DNA from: Haladaptatus sp. DJG-WS-42
GTDB lineage: Archaea; Halobacteriota; Halobacteria; Halobacteriales; Halococcaceae
Reading direction: 5' to 3'
Length of the DNA stretch: 64,000 nucleotides
Assembly: GCF_037198285.1 (NCBI RefSeq)
Contig: NZ_CP147243.1
Location: 372,001-436,000, forward strand
The notes beneath the pieces are model-generated. The model was not told where the DNA came from. It saw only the letters and a list, made by a program, of their open reading frames with translations, and did no database searches. Positions 36,732 to 44,853 of this stretch are shown here, piece by piece; the first letter of the stretch is position 1; every line of letters starts with the position of its first letter. Made by a program: the position numbers and the translations under genes.

Positions 36732-37040
36732 ATGCGAACAACCCACACAGCAACGCCCTGGTGGGGACTGCGAGTCGCGCTCGTAGCCCTCATCCCAATC
36801 GCAGCCCTCGTCTGGTATTTCGCCGGGCTGCAAACCCTGTTCTGGTGGGTTCTCGTCCCCTTTTTCCTCGGCGTCGCGGGCATCCGCATCGGTACTGCAC
36901 TCCAACGAAGCCGCGCCCCGGCCCGCGCGGTCGATGGAACCGGCAAAGAACACCTCCGATTTTCAAAAACGAATCAGGCAGAGCCAATCGCGGAGGTCGA
37001 GACGGAGCGAATTACGGACGGCGGGAGACGGAAAGAGTGA
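36732..37040 (+). CDS. Small membrane protein (102 aa)
   Basis: The protein has two hydrophobic helices, about 12-32 (GLRVALVALIPIAALVWYF) and 35-55 (FWWVLVPFFLGVAGIRIG), followed by a polar cytoplasmic tail (RFSKTNQAEPIAEVETERI). It is divergent from dacZ across 220 bases. No family recognised. Haloarchaeal codon usage makes it likely real. Confidence 0.65.
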   Translation: MRTTHTATPWWGLRVALVALIPIAALVWYFAGLQTLFWWVLVPFFLGVAGIRIGTALQRSRAPARAVDGTGKEHLRFSKTNQAEPIAEVETERITDGGRRKE

Positions 37041-37086
37041 ATTTGGTATCTCACACTGTACCAATTGACTATCAAAAAGAAATTAA

Positions 37087-37665
37087 CTATTGTTCAAATT
37101 GTCCCACAGGTTCTTGAAGTTCTTCTTTTAAGATGTCCACTGCATTATAGTACACCTCATAATAATTGGATAAGTCAACTTCTTCATCAATATGCTTTGA
37201 GTCCTGTTCTGCTTGGTGCAGAAATTTTTCAATTTCACTATCGTCAGTAAGATGTTTTCCACCAACCCGTGCTAAAGCATGATTCATCCCCATTAATGCC
37301 AGCATCAATTCTTTTTTCTGCTGAGGGTCTGTCAGATATAATTGTGATTTGATAATTAACCCGCGAATTTCGCGAGTTAATTCATTTACCTTAGAAGCTT
37401 GCTCTTGTGTGATACCAGAAGTTTGGATTTCCCTATACAGATCTCTGTGAGGGACATAAGCCATTAAGATAGAATGTGCTTCTGCCATCCGATCGTGTAA
37501 AGAATATAGTATTTCAACCTTATGTTCTGTGTATAACTCTGCACGGCGGCGACGATCTTCGCTATCTTGTTGGAGTTTGGTTTGATAAAGCCCAAACGCT
37601 CCGCCGACAAGCGAGCCTAGTAGCGTTCCTCCGACAGCAAAAGCGACGCTTGAAACCATATTCAA
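37087..37665 (-). CDS. AT-rich gene of unknown function, probably acquired
   Basis: The 192-residue product starts MNMVSSVAFAVGGTLLGSLV, a glycine-rich membrane helix, followed by a long charged helical region (QTKLQQDSEDRRRRAELYTEHKVE in two parts near 28-51) and helices to the end. It looks like a membrane-anchored coiled-coil protein. Base composition is markedly AT-rich and codon use (AAT, TTA, ATA, AAA) is unlike all neighbours. It lies on the 3' side of a tRNA-Leu, a usual integration site. No family recognised; foreign origin is inferred from composition and position. Confidence 0.72.
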   Translation of the reverse strand: MNMVSSVAFAVGGTLLGSLVGGAFGLYQTKLQQDSEDRRRRAELYTEHKVEILYSLHDRMAEAHSILMAYVPHRDLYREIQTSGITQEQASKVNELTREIRGLIIKSQLYLTDPQQKKELMLALMGMNHALARVGGKHLTDDSEIEKFLHQAEQDSKHIDEEVDLSNYYEVYYNAVDILKEELQEPVGQFEQ

Positions 37666-37781
37666 TTGATCTTCATCGTAAGTGAAGAGAGTTGCCTATC
37701 GCCAACTATCTGTCAATTCCCCCTACCTACTCAGTTTACGAGCAACTTTTCCCCAACAGAGCGAGGGTTGCGAGAAGTACC

Positions 37782-37801
37782 TGGAACCCAATTTGAACCG
37801 G
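37782..37801 (-). repeat. Imperfect copy of the tRNA-Leu 3' end (possible old att site)
   Basis: These 20 bases match the 3' end of the tRNA-Leu gene (37914-37933) at 17 positions, including an unbroken ATTTGAACCGG. The copy lies between the tRNA and the AT-rich gene. No second copy was seen beyond that gene. The surrounding 37666-37909 stretch holds no gene. Confidence 0.45.
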
Positions 37802-37909
37802 AGCGAGACGTTCCTGCTCGGGCCTGCGGCCCAGCGCGGGCTGCGACTTGCAGGACTCAAATCGTTCCGTTCGAGTTTCGTCGCTCGCCAGTTTGCTCGC
37901 GACAGAAAA

Positions 37910-37993
37910 TGCGTGGGACCGGATTTGAACCGGCGGACCTCTACAGGACAGCGTCCTAAGCGCTGCGCCGTTTCCTGGCTTGGCTACCCACGC
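37910..37993 (-). tRNA. tRNA-Leu (UAG anticodon)
   Basis: Read on the minus strand, the acceptor arms GCGTGGG and CCCACGC pair perfectly. The anticodon stem CAGCG/CGCTG holds the loop CTTAGGA (anticodon UAG), a long variable arm of class II type follows, and the T arm is GCCGGTTCAAATCCGGT. No intron is visible and CCA is not encoded; the discriminator base is A. The length of 84 bases fits a leucine tRNA. Confidence 0.95.
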
Positions 37994-38017
37994 GCGTCTC
38001 GTGATTTCCCGCATTCA

Positions 38018-38027
38018 ACAAAATACC
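38018..38027 (-). promoter_or_regulatory. Promoter element of the tRNA-Leu gene
   Basis: On the minus strand GGTATTTTGT lies about 25-34 bases before the mature 5' end of the tRNA, the expected TATA position for a short-leader tRNA transcript. Confidence 0.45.
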
Positions 38028-38079
38028 TGTCGCTCTCCGGTGGCGAGGGCTTATCACCGATGGCGGCCAAGCCTGCTGC

Positions 38080-38388
38080 GTGTATCGAGCCCGCGACCAA
38101 GTCGAAAACGAGGCGTGGCTGGCCAAACTCGAACAGGCCGCAGACCGGCTCTCGCTCGGGACGGAGGCGCGCTCGCGTGCCAAAGACCTTTTTCTCTCGA
38201 CGGTTCCGGAAAAAGACCGCTCGAAGCCTGCGGTCATCGCGGCGAGTCTCTATGCAGGTGCGCTCATCGCGGGCGACGAACGCTCACAGGGCGACGTGGC
38301 AGACGCCGTCGGGGTCGCACGGCTCACGATTCAACAGCGGTGGAAGTCGTTGTTAGAAGAAGCGGGACTCAGGCCGCCGGGCTGGTAG
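38080..38388 (+). CDS. TFIIB-like cyclin-fold mini-protein (102 aa)
   Basis: The product has a single cyclin-like repeat (AADRLSLGTEARSRAKDLFL, KPAVIAASLYAGALIAGDER) and ends in a helix-turn-helix (SQGDVADAVGVARLTIQQRW) like the BRE-reading end of TFB. There is no zinc ribbon, B-finger or second repeat, so it cannot recruit polymerase the way full TFB does. It may modulate initiation or act as a DNA-binding regulator. The likely start is GTG 38080. Confidence 0.8.
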   Translation: MYRARDQVENEAWLAKLEQAADRLSLGTEARSRAKDLFLSTVPEKDRSKPAVIAASLYAGALIAGDERSQGDVADAVGVARLTIQQRWKSLLEEAGLRPPGW

Positions 38389-38389
38389 C

Positions 38390-38884
38390 TTACTGTTCGC
38401 GCTCTGCGGGTCGGCCGTCGCGTTCTGGGGTCAGGTTGCCGTGCTGGTCGATTTCGCCGCGAACGATGCGTGTACTCGAAATCACGTCCTCGTCTGTCGC
38501 GTAGACGCGGTCGACGACTTCGATTCTGAGTGGGTCGAGGCCGCGTTCTTCGCGGATTTCGTTGACGAGTTCGCCCCCGCGCTGGGTTTCGGTGGAGACG
38601 ATGAGCACGTCGAACTGGGGTTCGGTGGCGATGCCGGTTGGCTCTTCGAGCGTGCGGATTTCCCACTCGCGGTCGTACTCTGTGGCGAAGCGTCGCAACT
38701 CGGCTTCGAGGTCGGCTTTGCGCTCCTCGTAGGGCCGTACGTACCGGTCTTCCTTGCGCGTTTGTGGTGCAAGCGCGTCGCTCGTGAGGCCAACAGTCAC
38801 GTCACCCAGTTCGAAGGCTCGTTTGAGCAGCTTCCGGTGCCCATCGTGAACCGGATCGAACGTCCCGCCCAGCGCGACTTTCAT
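38390..38884 (-). CDS. coaD: Phosphopantetheine adenylyltransferase, archaeal type
   Basis: Penultimate step of coenzyme A synthesis. The 164 residues begin MKVALGGTFDPVHDGHRKLL, with the nucleotidyltransferase GxFDPxHxGH motif, and include the adenylylation segment DVISSTRIVRGEID (the ISSTxIR motif). Length fits the archaeal PPAT family, which is only distantly related to bacterial CoaD. Its 3' end is one base from the convergent TFB-like gene. Confidence 0.93.
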   Translation of the reverse strand: MKVALGGTFDPVHDGHRKLLKRAFELGDVTVGLTSDALAPQTRKEDRYVRPYEERKADLEAELRRFATEYDREWEIRTLEEPTGIATEPQFDVLIVSTETQRGGELVNEIREERGLDPLRIEVVDRVYATDEDVISSTRIVRGEIDQHGNLTPERDGRPAEREQ

Positions 38885-38933
38885 AGTGCACTCATCGGCC
38901 GCCGCTGGCTTAGTGGCTTCGACTCAATGTATG

Positions 38934-39470
38934 TCACTCGTCGTCTGCTTCCTCGACGGTGATGGTGACGGGCTCTGTTGCCGTGGTCAAGTCGCGCTTC
39001 CCGAGGTAGCAATCGAGGTTGAACACCGTGTTGAGTTCGTCCTGCACCTGCTCTGCGAGCGTGGTGACGAGGTCGCTCGGGGGCATGGCCGTGTACTCGT
39101 AGGGGTTGTTTCCGGCCCCGGAGTTCTTGCGCTTTCTGCGGTCTAAAATGCCTTCGGCGTGGAGTTCTGCGAGTGCTTCGCGAACCGTGCTCGGATAGAG
39201 GCCAGTTCCCTCTGCAATCTCGTCGCTCGTGCCCCACGGGCGTTGGCGAAGATGTACGTAAATGCGCGCCCGGGTTTCCGTATCGAGCACCCACGAGAGG
39301 AGCTCGACGATGCGCTCATCGAACTGGTCTACGGCGCGGTCAGCTTCGTCTTCGAGCCGTGCCCGGTGTTGTTCGAGTTTCTCTCGTGGCCGCCTCCGAC
39401 CACCGGCCGACGCAGAATCCTGGTCGGCCTCACCCTCCTTTGAACTATCTGGTGAGTTATCAGCAGCCAT
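38934..39470 (-). CDS. Winged helix-turn-helix transcriptional regulator
   Basis: A 178-residue protein with a charged, possibly coiled N-terminus (EKLEQHRARLEDEADRAVDQF), a DNA-binding winged helix (TRARIYVHLRQRPWGTSDEIAEG with YPSTVREALAELHAEGILDR) at about 70-125, and a C-terminal domain (LVTTLAEQVQDELNTVFNLD) that may dimerise. I used ATG 39470. The target is unknown; gshA lies immediately upstream on the same strand. Confidence 0.83.
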   Translation of the reverse strand: MAADNSPDSSKEGEADQDSASAGGRRRPREKLEQHRARLEDEADRAVDQFDERIVELLSWVLDTETRARIYVHLRQRPWGTSDEIAEGTGLYPSTVREALAELHAEGILDRRKRKNSGAGNNPYEYTAMPPSDLVTTLAEQVQDELNTVFNLDCYLGKRDLTTATEPVTITVEEADDE

Positions 39471-39517
39471 ACGTCCTCTTACGCGGGACAAAAGCGATTG
39501 CCGGGTAAAAACCTTGG

Positions 39518-40591
39518 CTACAGCCGAAGCGCGTTACACAGGGCGTCCATCCCCTCTTCTGCGAGCACTCTGCGCTGGAAGTCTGCGCCGCTTTCGCCGT
39601 CGTACAGCTCTTTGATGCCTGCGATGTCGAGGCGGTCGCACTCTCTATCTACAATCTCGCCGAGCGTGCTCGTCCCCTGCCGGTCTTTGTCGATGAAGGA
39701 GGCGTCGTGGCCGTAGCGAAGCGCCCGCCACTTGTTCTCATCGAGGAGTTCGCGACGGTGTCTGAACCCGGCTTCGCCGTCGTCGTAGCGTTCGCCCAAG
39801 TCTTCGACCAGCGCCGCCGTGTACTCGACGAAGGCGAGCACGCGGTCTGGGTCTCGCTGCCCGTCAGGCGTCCGCACTTCGAGCGTGCCGTAGGCCGTGT
39901 GCGGGCGCACGTCGTACCAGAGTTCGCCGCGGTCGTTTATCGACCCTTGATTCACCATCATGTGCTCGAAGCTGAGGAAGTCCTCGTAGTCCTCGAAGTC
40001 GGTCGGCATCCCCGTGTTCGGAAGGTTTTCGAAAATCTTTGCCCGGGCAGACGAAAGTCCCGTGTCGAAGCCGTTCCAAAACGGCGAGTTCGCAGAGAGC
40101 GCGAGCATGACCGGGAGATGCCAGCGAATCTCGTTTGCAATCCAGACGGCTTTGTCCGCGTCGTCAACGCCGACGTGGACGTGCAACCCCGCCGTCGTGT
40201 TACGGTGTTGTGGGTACTGGATGCGGTCGAGTTGCGCTTTGTAGCGTGATTTTTCTGCGTGTTCGAGTTCGCGCCATTTCGCCGCCGGGTGGAGGCCCGC
40301 AGCCGCGATGCCGAAGCCGTGGGTCTCTGCGTGGCTGGTGAGTGCCTCGCGGATAGCAAGCAGATTCTCGCGGGCGTCAGAGAGGCGTTCGATTATCGGC
40401 GTCTGTGTCTCGATAGTGCACTTAAACAGTTCGTGGTCGATGCGGTTTTGGAGAAGCTCAGGTGGCGTAGACTCGTAGACGAGTTCGTCAGTGCCCGAGG
40501 TCGGACGGCCTGCGTCATCGATGACGAAAAACTCCTCTTCGATTCCGAGCGTCCCGGTCTGCGTGAAATTCTCGGCAGAGCCCGTATCCAT
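39518..40591 (-). CDS. gshA: Glutamate-cysteine ligase
   Basis: Makes gamma-glutamylcysteine, the main low-molecular-weight thiol of haloarchaea. The 357 residues match the GCS2/YbdK-like family: [19 protein letters not shown] near residue 13, [20 protein letters not shown] near 130, and [11 protein letters not shown] near 240. Haloferax GshA of this type has been shown biochemically to have this activity. No glutathione synthetase lies beside it, as expected. Confidence 0.93.
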   Translation of the reverse strand: MDTGSAENFTQTGTLGIEEEFFVIDDAGRPTSGTDELVYESTPPELLQNRIDHELFKCTIETQTPIIERLSDARENLLAIREALTSHAETHGFGIAAAGLHPAAKWRELEHAEKSRYKAQLDRIQYPQHRNTTAGLHVHVGVDDADKAVWIANEIRWHLPVMLALSANSPFWNGFDTGLSSARAKIFENLPNTGMPTDFEDYEDFLSFEHMMVNQGSINDRGELWYDVRPHTAYGTLEVRTPDGQRDPDRVLAFVEYTAALVEDLGERYDDGEAGFRHRRELLDENKWRALRYGHDASFIDKDRQGTSTLGEIVDRECDRLDIAGIKELYDGESGADFQRRVLAEEGMDALCNALRL

Positions 40592-40678
40592 CGTTATCCG
40601 GGATAGGGCCGCCGTAACTTAAACAGTTCTGGCTTTCGCCACCGTGGTTACGCGCTGGTAACGTGGGCAGGGGTTCGT

Positions 40679-41515
40679 TCAGTCGTCGTCTTCGTCGTGG
40701 TCGTCGCGTTCCTTATCATCTCGGTCGTCATCGTCCTTCCTGTCGCTCTGATACCGACGGAGCCACCGGCGAGCCGGGCGACGACGTGGGCGGCGCGCGT
40801 CGCGGTCGACGGCCACCACGAGGTCAAACGGATTGGCTGCCGGTTCGTCGTCCGGCGTCAGGTACCCCATCGCGAACACGGTGTAGATGTCGCCACGGTC
40901 GAGCGTCACGGGGAACGTCCCGACGACAGGGCCGTCGTTTCCGGCAGTATCTCCGCGTATTTGCACATCGTAGCTTCCGGCTGGAACCTCGATGTACTCG
41001 GCTACATCGCCGAACGCAGGCCCGTCGAAGAGGGTGACCGCACCGTCTACCACCGTCACGTCGACGGCAGGTGCGTCAGGCGAGGCGTGAACCACGCGAA
41101 TCCGGGCGTTCTTCCCGCGAACACGGCGCAGGGTATCGACGAGGACGAGTGGGCGGAACGTCCCTTCTGTGAGTTCACCGATTGCGGCGATGGTGTAGAC
41201 GTTCCGTTCGACCGTCACGTCGCCGTTGAACGCCACCGTATCTTCGTCACCGGCAGCCGTGATTTTCACCGTGTACGTCCCGACCGGGAGGGGGAGGTAG
41301 TCACTGACGGCTTTGAAGGGCACGTCAGCGAGGACACGCTGCTCGTTTACGTACACATCGACGTTTGGTGCGTCGGGCGATGCGTGGGCGACACGGACGA
41401 GCGCCCACTGCGTGCGTTCTGCGGCGGCGGTTCCGGCGAAGGCAGCGCTACCGAGAGTGGCTGTGGTTCCGACAAGGGCGAGCGATTTCAGGACTGAGCG
41501 TCGAGAGGTTTGCAT
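40679..41515 (-). CDS. Tat-exported protein with two DUF4397 domains
   Basis: The 278-residue product starts MQTSRRSVLKSLALVG, a twin-arginine signal ending near AFAGTAAAE. Two DUF4397 repeats follow, each opening with R(V)xHASPDAPxVDVxV (at about 40 and 140), a fold often found in cell-surface adhesion-like proteins. The C-terminus is extremely charged, with a basic stretch (RRPRRRPARRW) and then an Asp/Arg tail (DDDDRDDKERDDHDEDDD). Likely secreted or surface-associated. ATG 41515 is set by the Tat motif. Confidence 0.88.
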   Translation of the reverse strand: MQTSRRSVLKSLALVGTTATLGSAAFAGTAAAERTQWALVRVAHASPDAPNVDVYVNEQRVLADVPFKAVSDYLPLPVGTYTVKITAAGDEDTVAFNGDVTVERNVYTIAAIGELTEGTFRPLVLVDTLRRVRGKNARIRVVHASPDAPAVDVTVVDGAVTLFDGPAFGDVAEYIEVPAGSYDVQIRGDTAGNDGPVVGTFPVTLDRGDIYTVFAMGYLTPDDEPAANPFDLVVAVDRDARRPRRRPARRWLRRYQSDRKDDDDRDDKERDDHDEDDD

Positions 41516-41607
41516 GGAACGATTCCTCACCGTACAGAACGCCTGCAGAACAAATAGCGAGAATCCCGAACCAGTTCGGGAGCGGGTTTCGGGTTGCGGT
41601 TTCTGCC

Positions 41608-42234
41608 TCAGCGTGGGGTCGCAACGACACCGAGATGGTCTTCGTGGAATGGTTTGAGCCGCGCCGTCTCCACGATATCGTAGCCCTCTGCCAACTCCGC
41701 GAGGACGTCATCGAACACGCCGCCGGGGTCGCGCGTCACGTCCTCGCTCCGCGCTTTGATGGCGATGAGCGCCCGCCCGTCGTCAGCGAGGAACTGCTTG
41801 TTTCGAAGTGCGACCGTCGCCTGCCCGCGGGTCGCCACGTCCTGAATGAGGACGTCGAGATTCGATTCGACGACGTGGGCGTAGGTTTCTGGTTTTCGGG
41901 CGTCTTTGAGCAACGGAAACAGGTTCTCGCGGTCGCGAGCGACGCCCACGAGGTCGCGGACCGGGCGTGGCGCAAACTCCACGGCGTAGGTCGGCCCCGA
42001 GAAGTCGGCGACGTGGCTCACGGTCGTCCCGCTCGCCGCGCCGAGATAGAGCACTTTCTCGCCGCCAGATAGGCCAACGTCCATCTCCGTTTCGAGCATC
42101 GCACCGAGCTTCGAACGGTTTGCGTCCCACAACCGCCAGCCTTCGCTCACTGGTTCGCCGTACACCGCCTGCCCTTGCGTCGCAAGCCGCTCTTGTCCGT
42201 CGAATGTGCGCCGGGAAACACCGTCTGGCAACAT
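41608..42234 (-). CDS. flpA: Fibrillarin-like rRNA/tRNA 2'-O-methyltransferase
   Basis: Catalytic subunit of archaeal C/D-box RNPs, which methylate ribose 2'-OH guided by sRNAs. The 208 residues show the fibrillarin SAM site KVLYLGAASGTTVSHVADF near 61, YAVEFAPRPVRDL near 83, and KARSEDVTRDPGGVFDDV. It overlaps nop5 by three bases, the conserved archaeal arrangement. Confidence 0.96.
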   Translation of the reverse strand: MLPDGVSRRTFDGQERLATQGQAVYGEPVSEGWRLWDANRSKLGAMLETEMDVGLSGGEKVLYLGAASGTTVSHVADFSGPTYAVEFAPRPVRDLVGVARDRENLFPLLKDARKPETYAHVVESNLDVLIQDVATRGQATVALRNKQFLADDGRALIAIKARSEDVTRDPGGVFDDVLAELAEGYDIVETARLKPFHEDHLGVVATPR

Positions 42235-43067
42235 CAGTTGTCACCTCGTGCTTGGATGGTCGCAATGCGTTCGTCCAGTTCGTTCTTTAACTCGGGGCGC
42301 AGGTCGCCCGCGTAGTGGTCGATACGCGCCGCAATCGAGAGCTTCCCAGCGAGCGCACGGGACGCAGACCCTCTATCCTCCCGGCGGGTGTGACGAATCG
42401 CCGGGTGCATGAAGATGATGCCGTGTTTCGGCGAGGAGGCTTGGCCCTTCAAGTGCGCGAACAGGGCGTCTTCTGCGCCGAGCACCTGCACCGTCCCGCT
42501 CGGCTTCTTTGCGAGCGTGTCGAGCCCACCGGCGAGGGCGATGAGTCGGGCGGCAAGCACCGGCTCTGCCAGATTCGAGAGGTTGGGGGCAATGAGCGGC
42601 GTCGTCTCCTCGACGAAGCGCTTGAGCGCGTCGGCTTCGTCGTCGAGGTCTGCACACCGCGACGCAAGCGAGATGAGTTGTTCGTCCGCAGCATCCTCCG
42701 GTTCACGGTCTGCGAGGTCGCGGGCGTAGTCCACACCCGTACCGGCGTCGGCAAACCGGCTCCCGGCCCACTCCGCGACGCGCTCTGCGAGTTCGTTTGC
42801 CATCCGCCGGGCGTCGTCCATCGCCCGGACGGCGTGAATCAACTGCTTGTCGGTCGCCCGCTCTTTCTCGACGACTTCCCGACGGGCCGCCTCGACGGTT
42901 GCCGCGTGGAGTTGGTCGTAATATGCGTCCTCATCAGCAGCAAACCCGGCAGAGACGGCCGCGGTGGGCCAGTCGGCAGGCGCGTCGGCTGCCCCCTCGA
43001 TAATCCGCGCGACGGCCGCGGCGGTGTCGTCGGGTGCGAGGCCGACGAACCATCCGTTTTCAGTCAT
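42234..43067 (-). CDS. nop5: Nop5/Nop56-family C/D RNP scaffold protein
   Basis: Bridges L7Ae and fibrillarin on C/D-box guide RNAs. The 277-residue product has an N-terminal fibrillarin-binding region (1-110), the coiled-coil, and the NOP domain (IAPNLSNLAEPVLAARLIALAGG, AEDALFAHLKGQASSPKHGIIFMH in two parts), followed by AGKLSIAARIDHYAGDL. The long lysine tail of eukaryotic Nop56/58 is absent. It is cotranscribed with flpA. Confidence 0.96.
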   Translation of the reverse strand: MTENGWFVGLAPDDTAAAVARIIEGAADAPADWPTAAVSAGFAADEDAYYDQLHAATVEAARREVVEKERATDKQLIHAVRAMDDARRMANELAERVAEWAGSRFADAGTGVDYARDLADREPEDAADEQLISLASRCADLDDEADALKRFVEETTPLIAPNLSNLAEPVLAARLIALAGGLDTLAKKPSGTVQVLGAEDALFAHLKGQASSPKHGIIFMHPAIRHTRREDRGSASRALAGKLSIAARIDHYAGDLRPELKNELDERIATIQARGDN

Positions 43068-43118
43068 ACCTGTCGGTAGCGAGTGGGATGTGGTTAAAAG
43101 GCGCGCTCTGGTAGTCGT

Positions 43119-43286
43119 CTACCCGAACTTCTCGAACGGCTGGTCACAGCCGTTGCAGTAGTGCATCGACCGGCAGAGCCCCGGCCCCTTCGGGTGGTCG
43201 CGCACCGTGTCGTCAGAGCCGCAGTACGGGCAAACGGCGGGGGACTCGTCCTCGGACGTCGTAACGCTCGGGTCGTTAAATCGCAT
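43119..43286 (-). CDS. Stand-alone PaaD-type zinc ribbon (55 aa)
   Basis: The frame from ATG 43286 has CPYCGSDDTVRDHPKGPGLC near 19-38 and YCNGCDQPFEKFG at the end, four cysteines forming a zinc ribbon. This matches the C-terminal ribbon that is fused to the DUF59 domain in bacterial PaaD, split off here as its own gene. It starts three bases after the paaD stop, closing the paaABCD oxygenase operon. Confidence 0.82.
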   Translation of the reverse strand: MRFNDPSVTTSEDESPAVCPYCGSDDTVRDHPKGPGLCRSMHYCNGCDQPFEKFG

Positions 43287-43289
43287 GGG

Positions 43290-43703
43290 TTAGATGGACA
43301 GCCCGAACTCGCGCAGGGCCTCCTTCCCCGGTTCGGTGACCATCTCGACCGTCCACGGCGGACTCCAGACGAGGTCGAGGTCCATGCTCTCGACGCCCTC
43401 CACGGCGGCGACAGCGTCTTCGATGTCCGTCGTGAGCATCTCGCGGGCCGGACACCCGGTGTAAGTGAGCGTCATCTTCACGTCAGCGTGGCCGTCTTCG
43501 ACGGTGACGCCGTAGATGAGCCCCAAGTCAACGATGCTGACCGGCATCTCCGGGTCTTCGATTGCGTAAAGGGTGTCCCAGACGCGGCGTTCGACACCCG
43601 TTGTGCCCTCGCCGGTTGCGGGCAGTCCCTCGCGTTCCGGACCGTGGACGTAGTCGGTGTGCGAACACGGGGTGGCAGTGTTTTCGGTTGGGTTACTTGA
43701 CAT
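43290..43703 (-). CDS. paaD: PaaD-like iron-sulfur assembly protein (DUF59/MIP18 family)
   Basis: The 137-residue product carries the DUF59 core: IEDPEMPVSIVDLGLIYGVTVED, then MTLTYTGCPAREMLTTDIEDAV with the conserved cysteine near 93, and DLVWSPPWTVEMVTEPGKEAL. In the phenylacetyl-CoA epoxidase operon PaaD is thought to help load or mature metal centres. The zinc ribbon usually fused at its C-terminus is a separate downstream gene. It overlaps paaC by 11 bases. Confidence 0.92.
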   Translation of the reverse strand: MSSNPTENTATPCSHTDYVHGPEREGLPATGEGTTGVERRVWDTLYAIEDPEMPVSIVDLGLIYGVTVEDGHADVKMTLTYTGCPAREMLTTDIEDAVAAVEGVESMDLDLVWSPPWTVEMVTEPGKEALREFGLSI

Positions 43704-44535
43704 CGTCAGGGTCCTTGAGCAGCTTCGTCGGGGTGCTCAGCCCGAGCGTACGGTAGGTGTGCGTGAAGTCCTCGTAGAGTGGCTCCCAGTCTGCGGTGTG
43801 GTCGCCGTGACGACCGGTTTCCGCGGGCAATTCCAGCAGGTCACTTTCTGCTTCCGGCACGGAGAGGCCGAGCGACGAGAGGAACGGCAAGGTGATTTCG
43901 AGCCACTGCGCGCGGAGGTCGGCGAGTGGTTCGGTGCGGATGCCGAGTTCCACGATGTCGGCTTCGTGTTCGCTTGGTTCGAACAGCGTGAGCGCGTAGG
44001 GGAACAGGCGGTCGAACGCCTGCTGGACCTTCTCGCGACCCGGTTCGTCGTCACAGAGACGTTCGAGCCAGTTCTGGCCGTGTTCTAGGTGGTAGCGTTC
44101 CTCCATCTGCACCTTCTCGACGCGGTCACGCAGCCGTGGGTACGCAGAGCCCTGAATCGATTCGAGGTGGAGTTTCTCGTAGGTGTCGAACAGATACCCA
44201 CGAAGGATGGAATCCGCCCAGTCGCCTTCGATAATCGGCAGCTCGACCAGCGTCGAGTGGCGGAAGTCGCCCGGAGGTCGCTCCCAGATGAGTTCCGGTT
44301 CTTCTACGCCAAAATCTTCTAAGAGGTCGTACCAGAGGCGGGCGTGGCCGTACTCGTCCTGTGCGATATTCGCAATCGCGAGGTCGGATTCGAGTGTCGG
44401 CGCGCGAACCTGCCACTCGGTGTAGCGCTCTGCGAGGACGAACTCGTCGTCAGCCATCCGGAAGATGACCTCGGAGACGGCCTGCTGCTGCGTGTCGTCT
44501 AACTCTGCCGGGCCGGGGAGTTCGGAGAGCGCCAT
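43693..44535 (-). CDS. paaC: Phenylacetyl-CoA epoxidase subunit PaaC
   Basis: Structural partner of PaaA in the multicomponent oxygenase that epoxidises phenylacetyl-CoA. The 280 residues follow the ferritin-like PaaC fold. Unlike E. coli PaaC, where the metal motifs are lost, both helices here keep carboxylate/histidine patterns: IAQDEYGHARLWYDLLED near 56 and MEERYHLEHGQNWLERL near 139. This suggests a retained di-iron site. One-base overlap with paaB. Confidence 0.93.
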   Translation of the reverse strand: MALSELPGPAELDDTQQQAVSEVIFRMADDEFVLAERYTEWQVRAPTLESDLAIANIAQDEYGHARLWYDLLEDFGVEEPELIWERPPGDFRHSTLVELPIIEGDWADSILRGYLFDTYEKLHLESIQGSAYPRLRDRVEKVQMEERYHLEHGQNWLERLCDDEPGREKVQQAFDRLFPYALTLFEPSEHEADIVELGIRTEPLADLRAQWLEITLPFLSSLGLSVPEAESDLLELPAETGRHGDHTADWEPLYEDFTHTYRTLGLSTPTKLLKDPDDVK

Positions 44536-44852
44536 TAGTGCTCCCTCCGCTGGCGTTCGGCTTCGATTTGCTCCTTCTCCGAATCCTCGATTTCCTTTGC
44601 GAAACTCGCGTCCGTGTTGAACGTCATCGCCCAGCGGTACAGCTTGTCCGTCGTGCCGCCAAAGGAGGCTTCCTCTGCGTCAACCTCACCGATTTCGTCT
44701 TTCGGGACGACCCACAGGCTGTGGGTCGGGCGACGGCGGGCGTGTTGGACCTGTGCGAACATGAGTGCCATGTCGCGGTCTGGCGCGTGGACGTTGCCAC
44801 AGTGGGTGTGGTAGCCGCCCTGCTTTTCCTGTCTGAAAACTTCCCAAATCAT
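44535..44852 (-). CDS. paaB: Phenylacetyl-CoA epoxidase subunit PaaB
   Basis: Small bridging subunit of the epoxidase (105 aa). MIWEVFRQEKQGGYHTHCGN near the start, then HAPDRDMALMFAQVQHARRR and SLWVVPKDEI, are the family landmarks; the charged tail (KEIEDSEKEQIEAERQRREH) is a local extension. ATG 44852 lies one base after the paaA stop. The longer open frame is a shadow of paaA. Confidence 0.93.
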   Translation of the reverse strand: MIWEVFRQEKQGGYHTHCGNVHAPDRDMALMFAQVQHARRRPTHSLWVVPKDEIGEVDAEEASFGGTTDKLYRWAMTFNTDASFAKEIEDSEKEQIEAERQRREH

Positions 44853-44853
44853 G

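Noticed and set aside
37666-37909. GC-rich remnant between tRNA-Leu and the AT-rich gene read as a coding frame
   Set aside because: The frame runs through the tRNA itself, so the translation is spurious.
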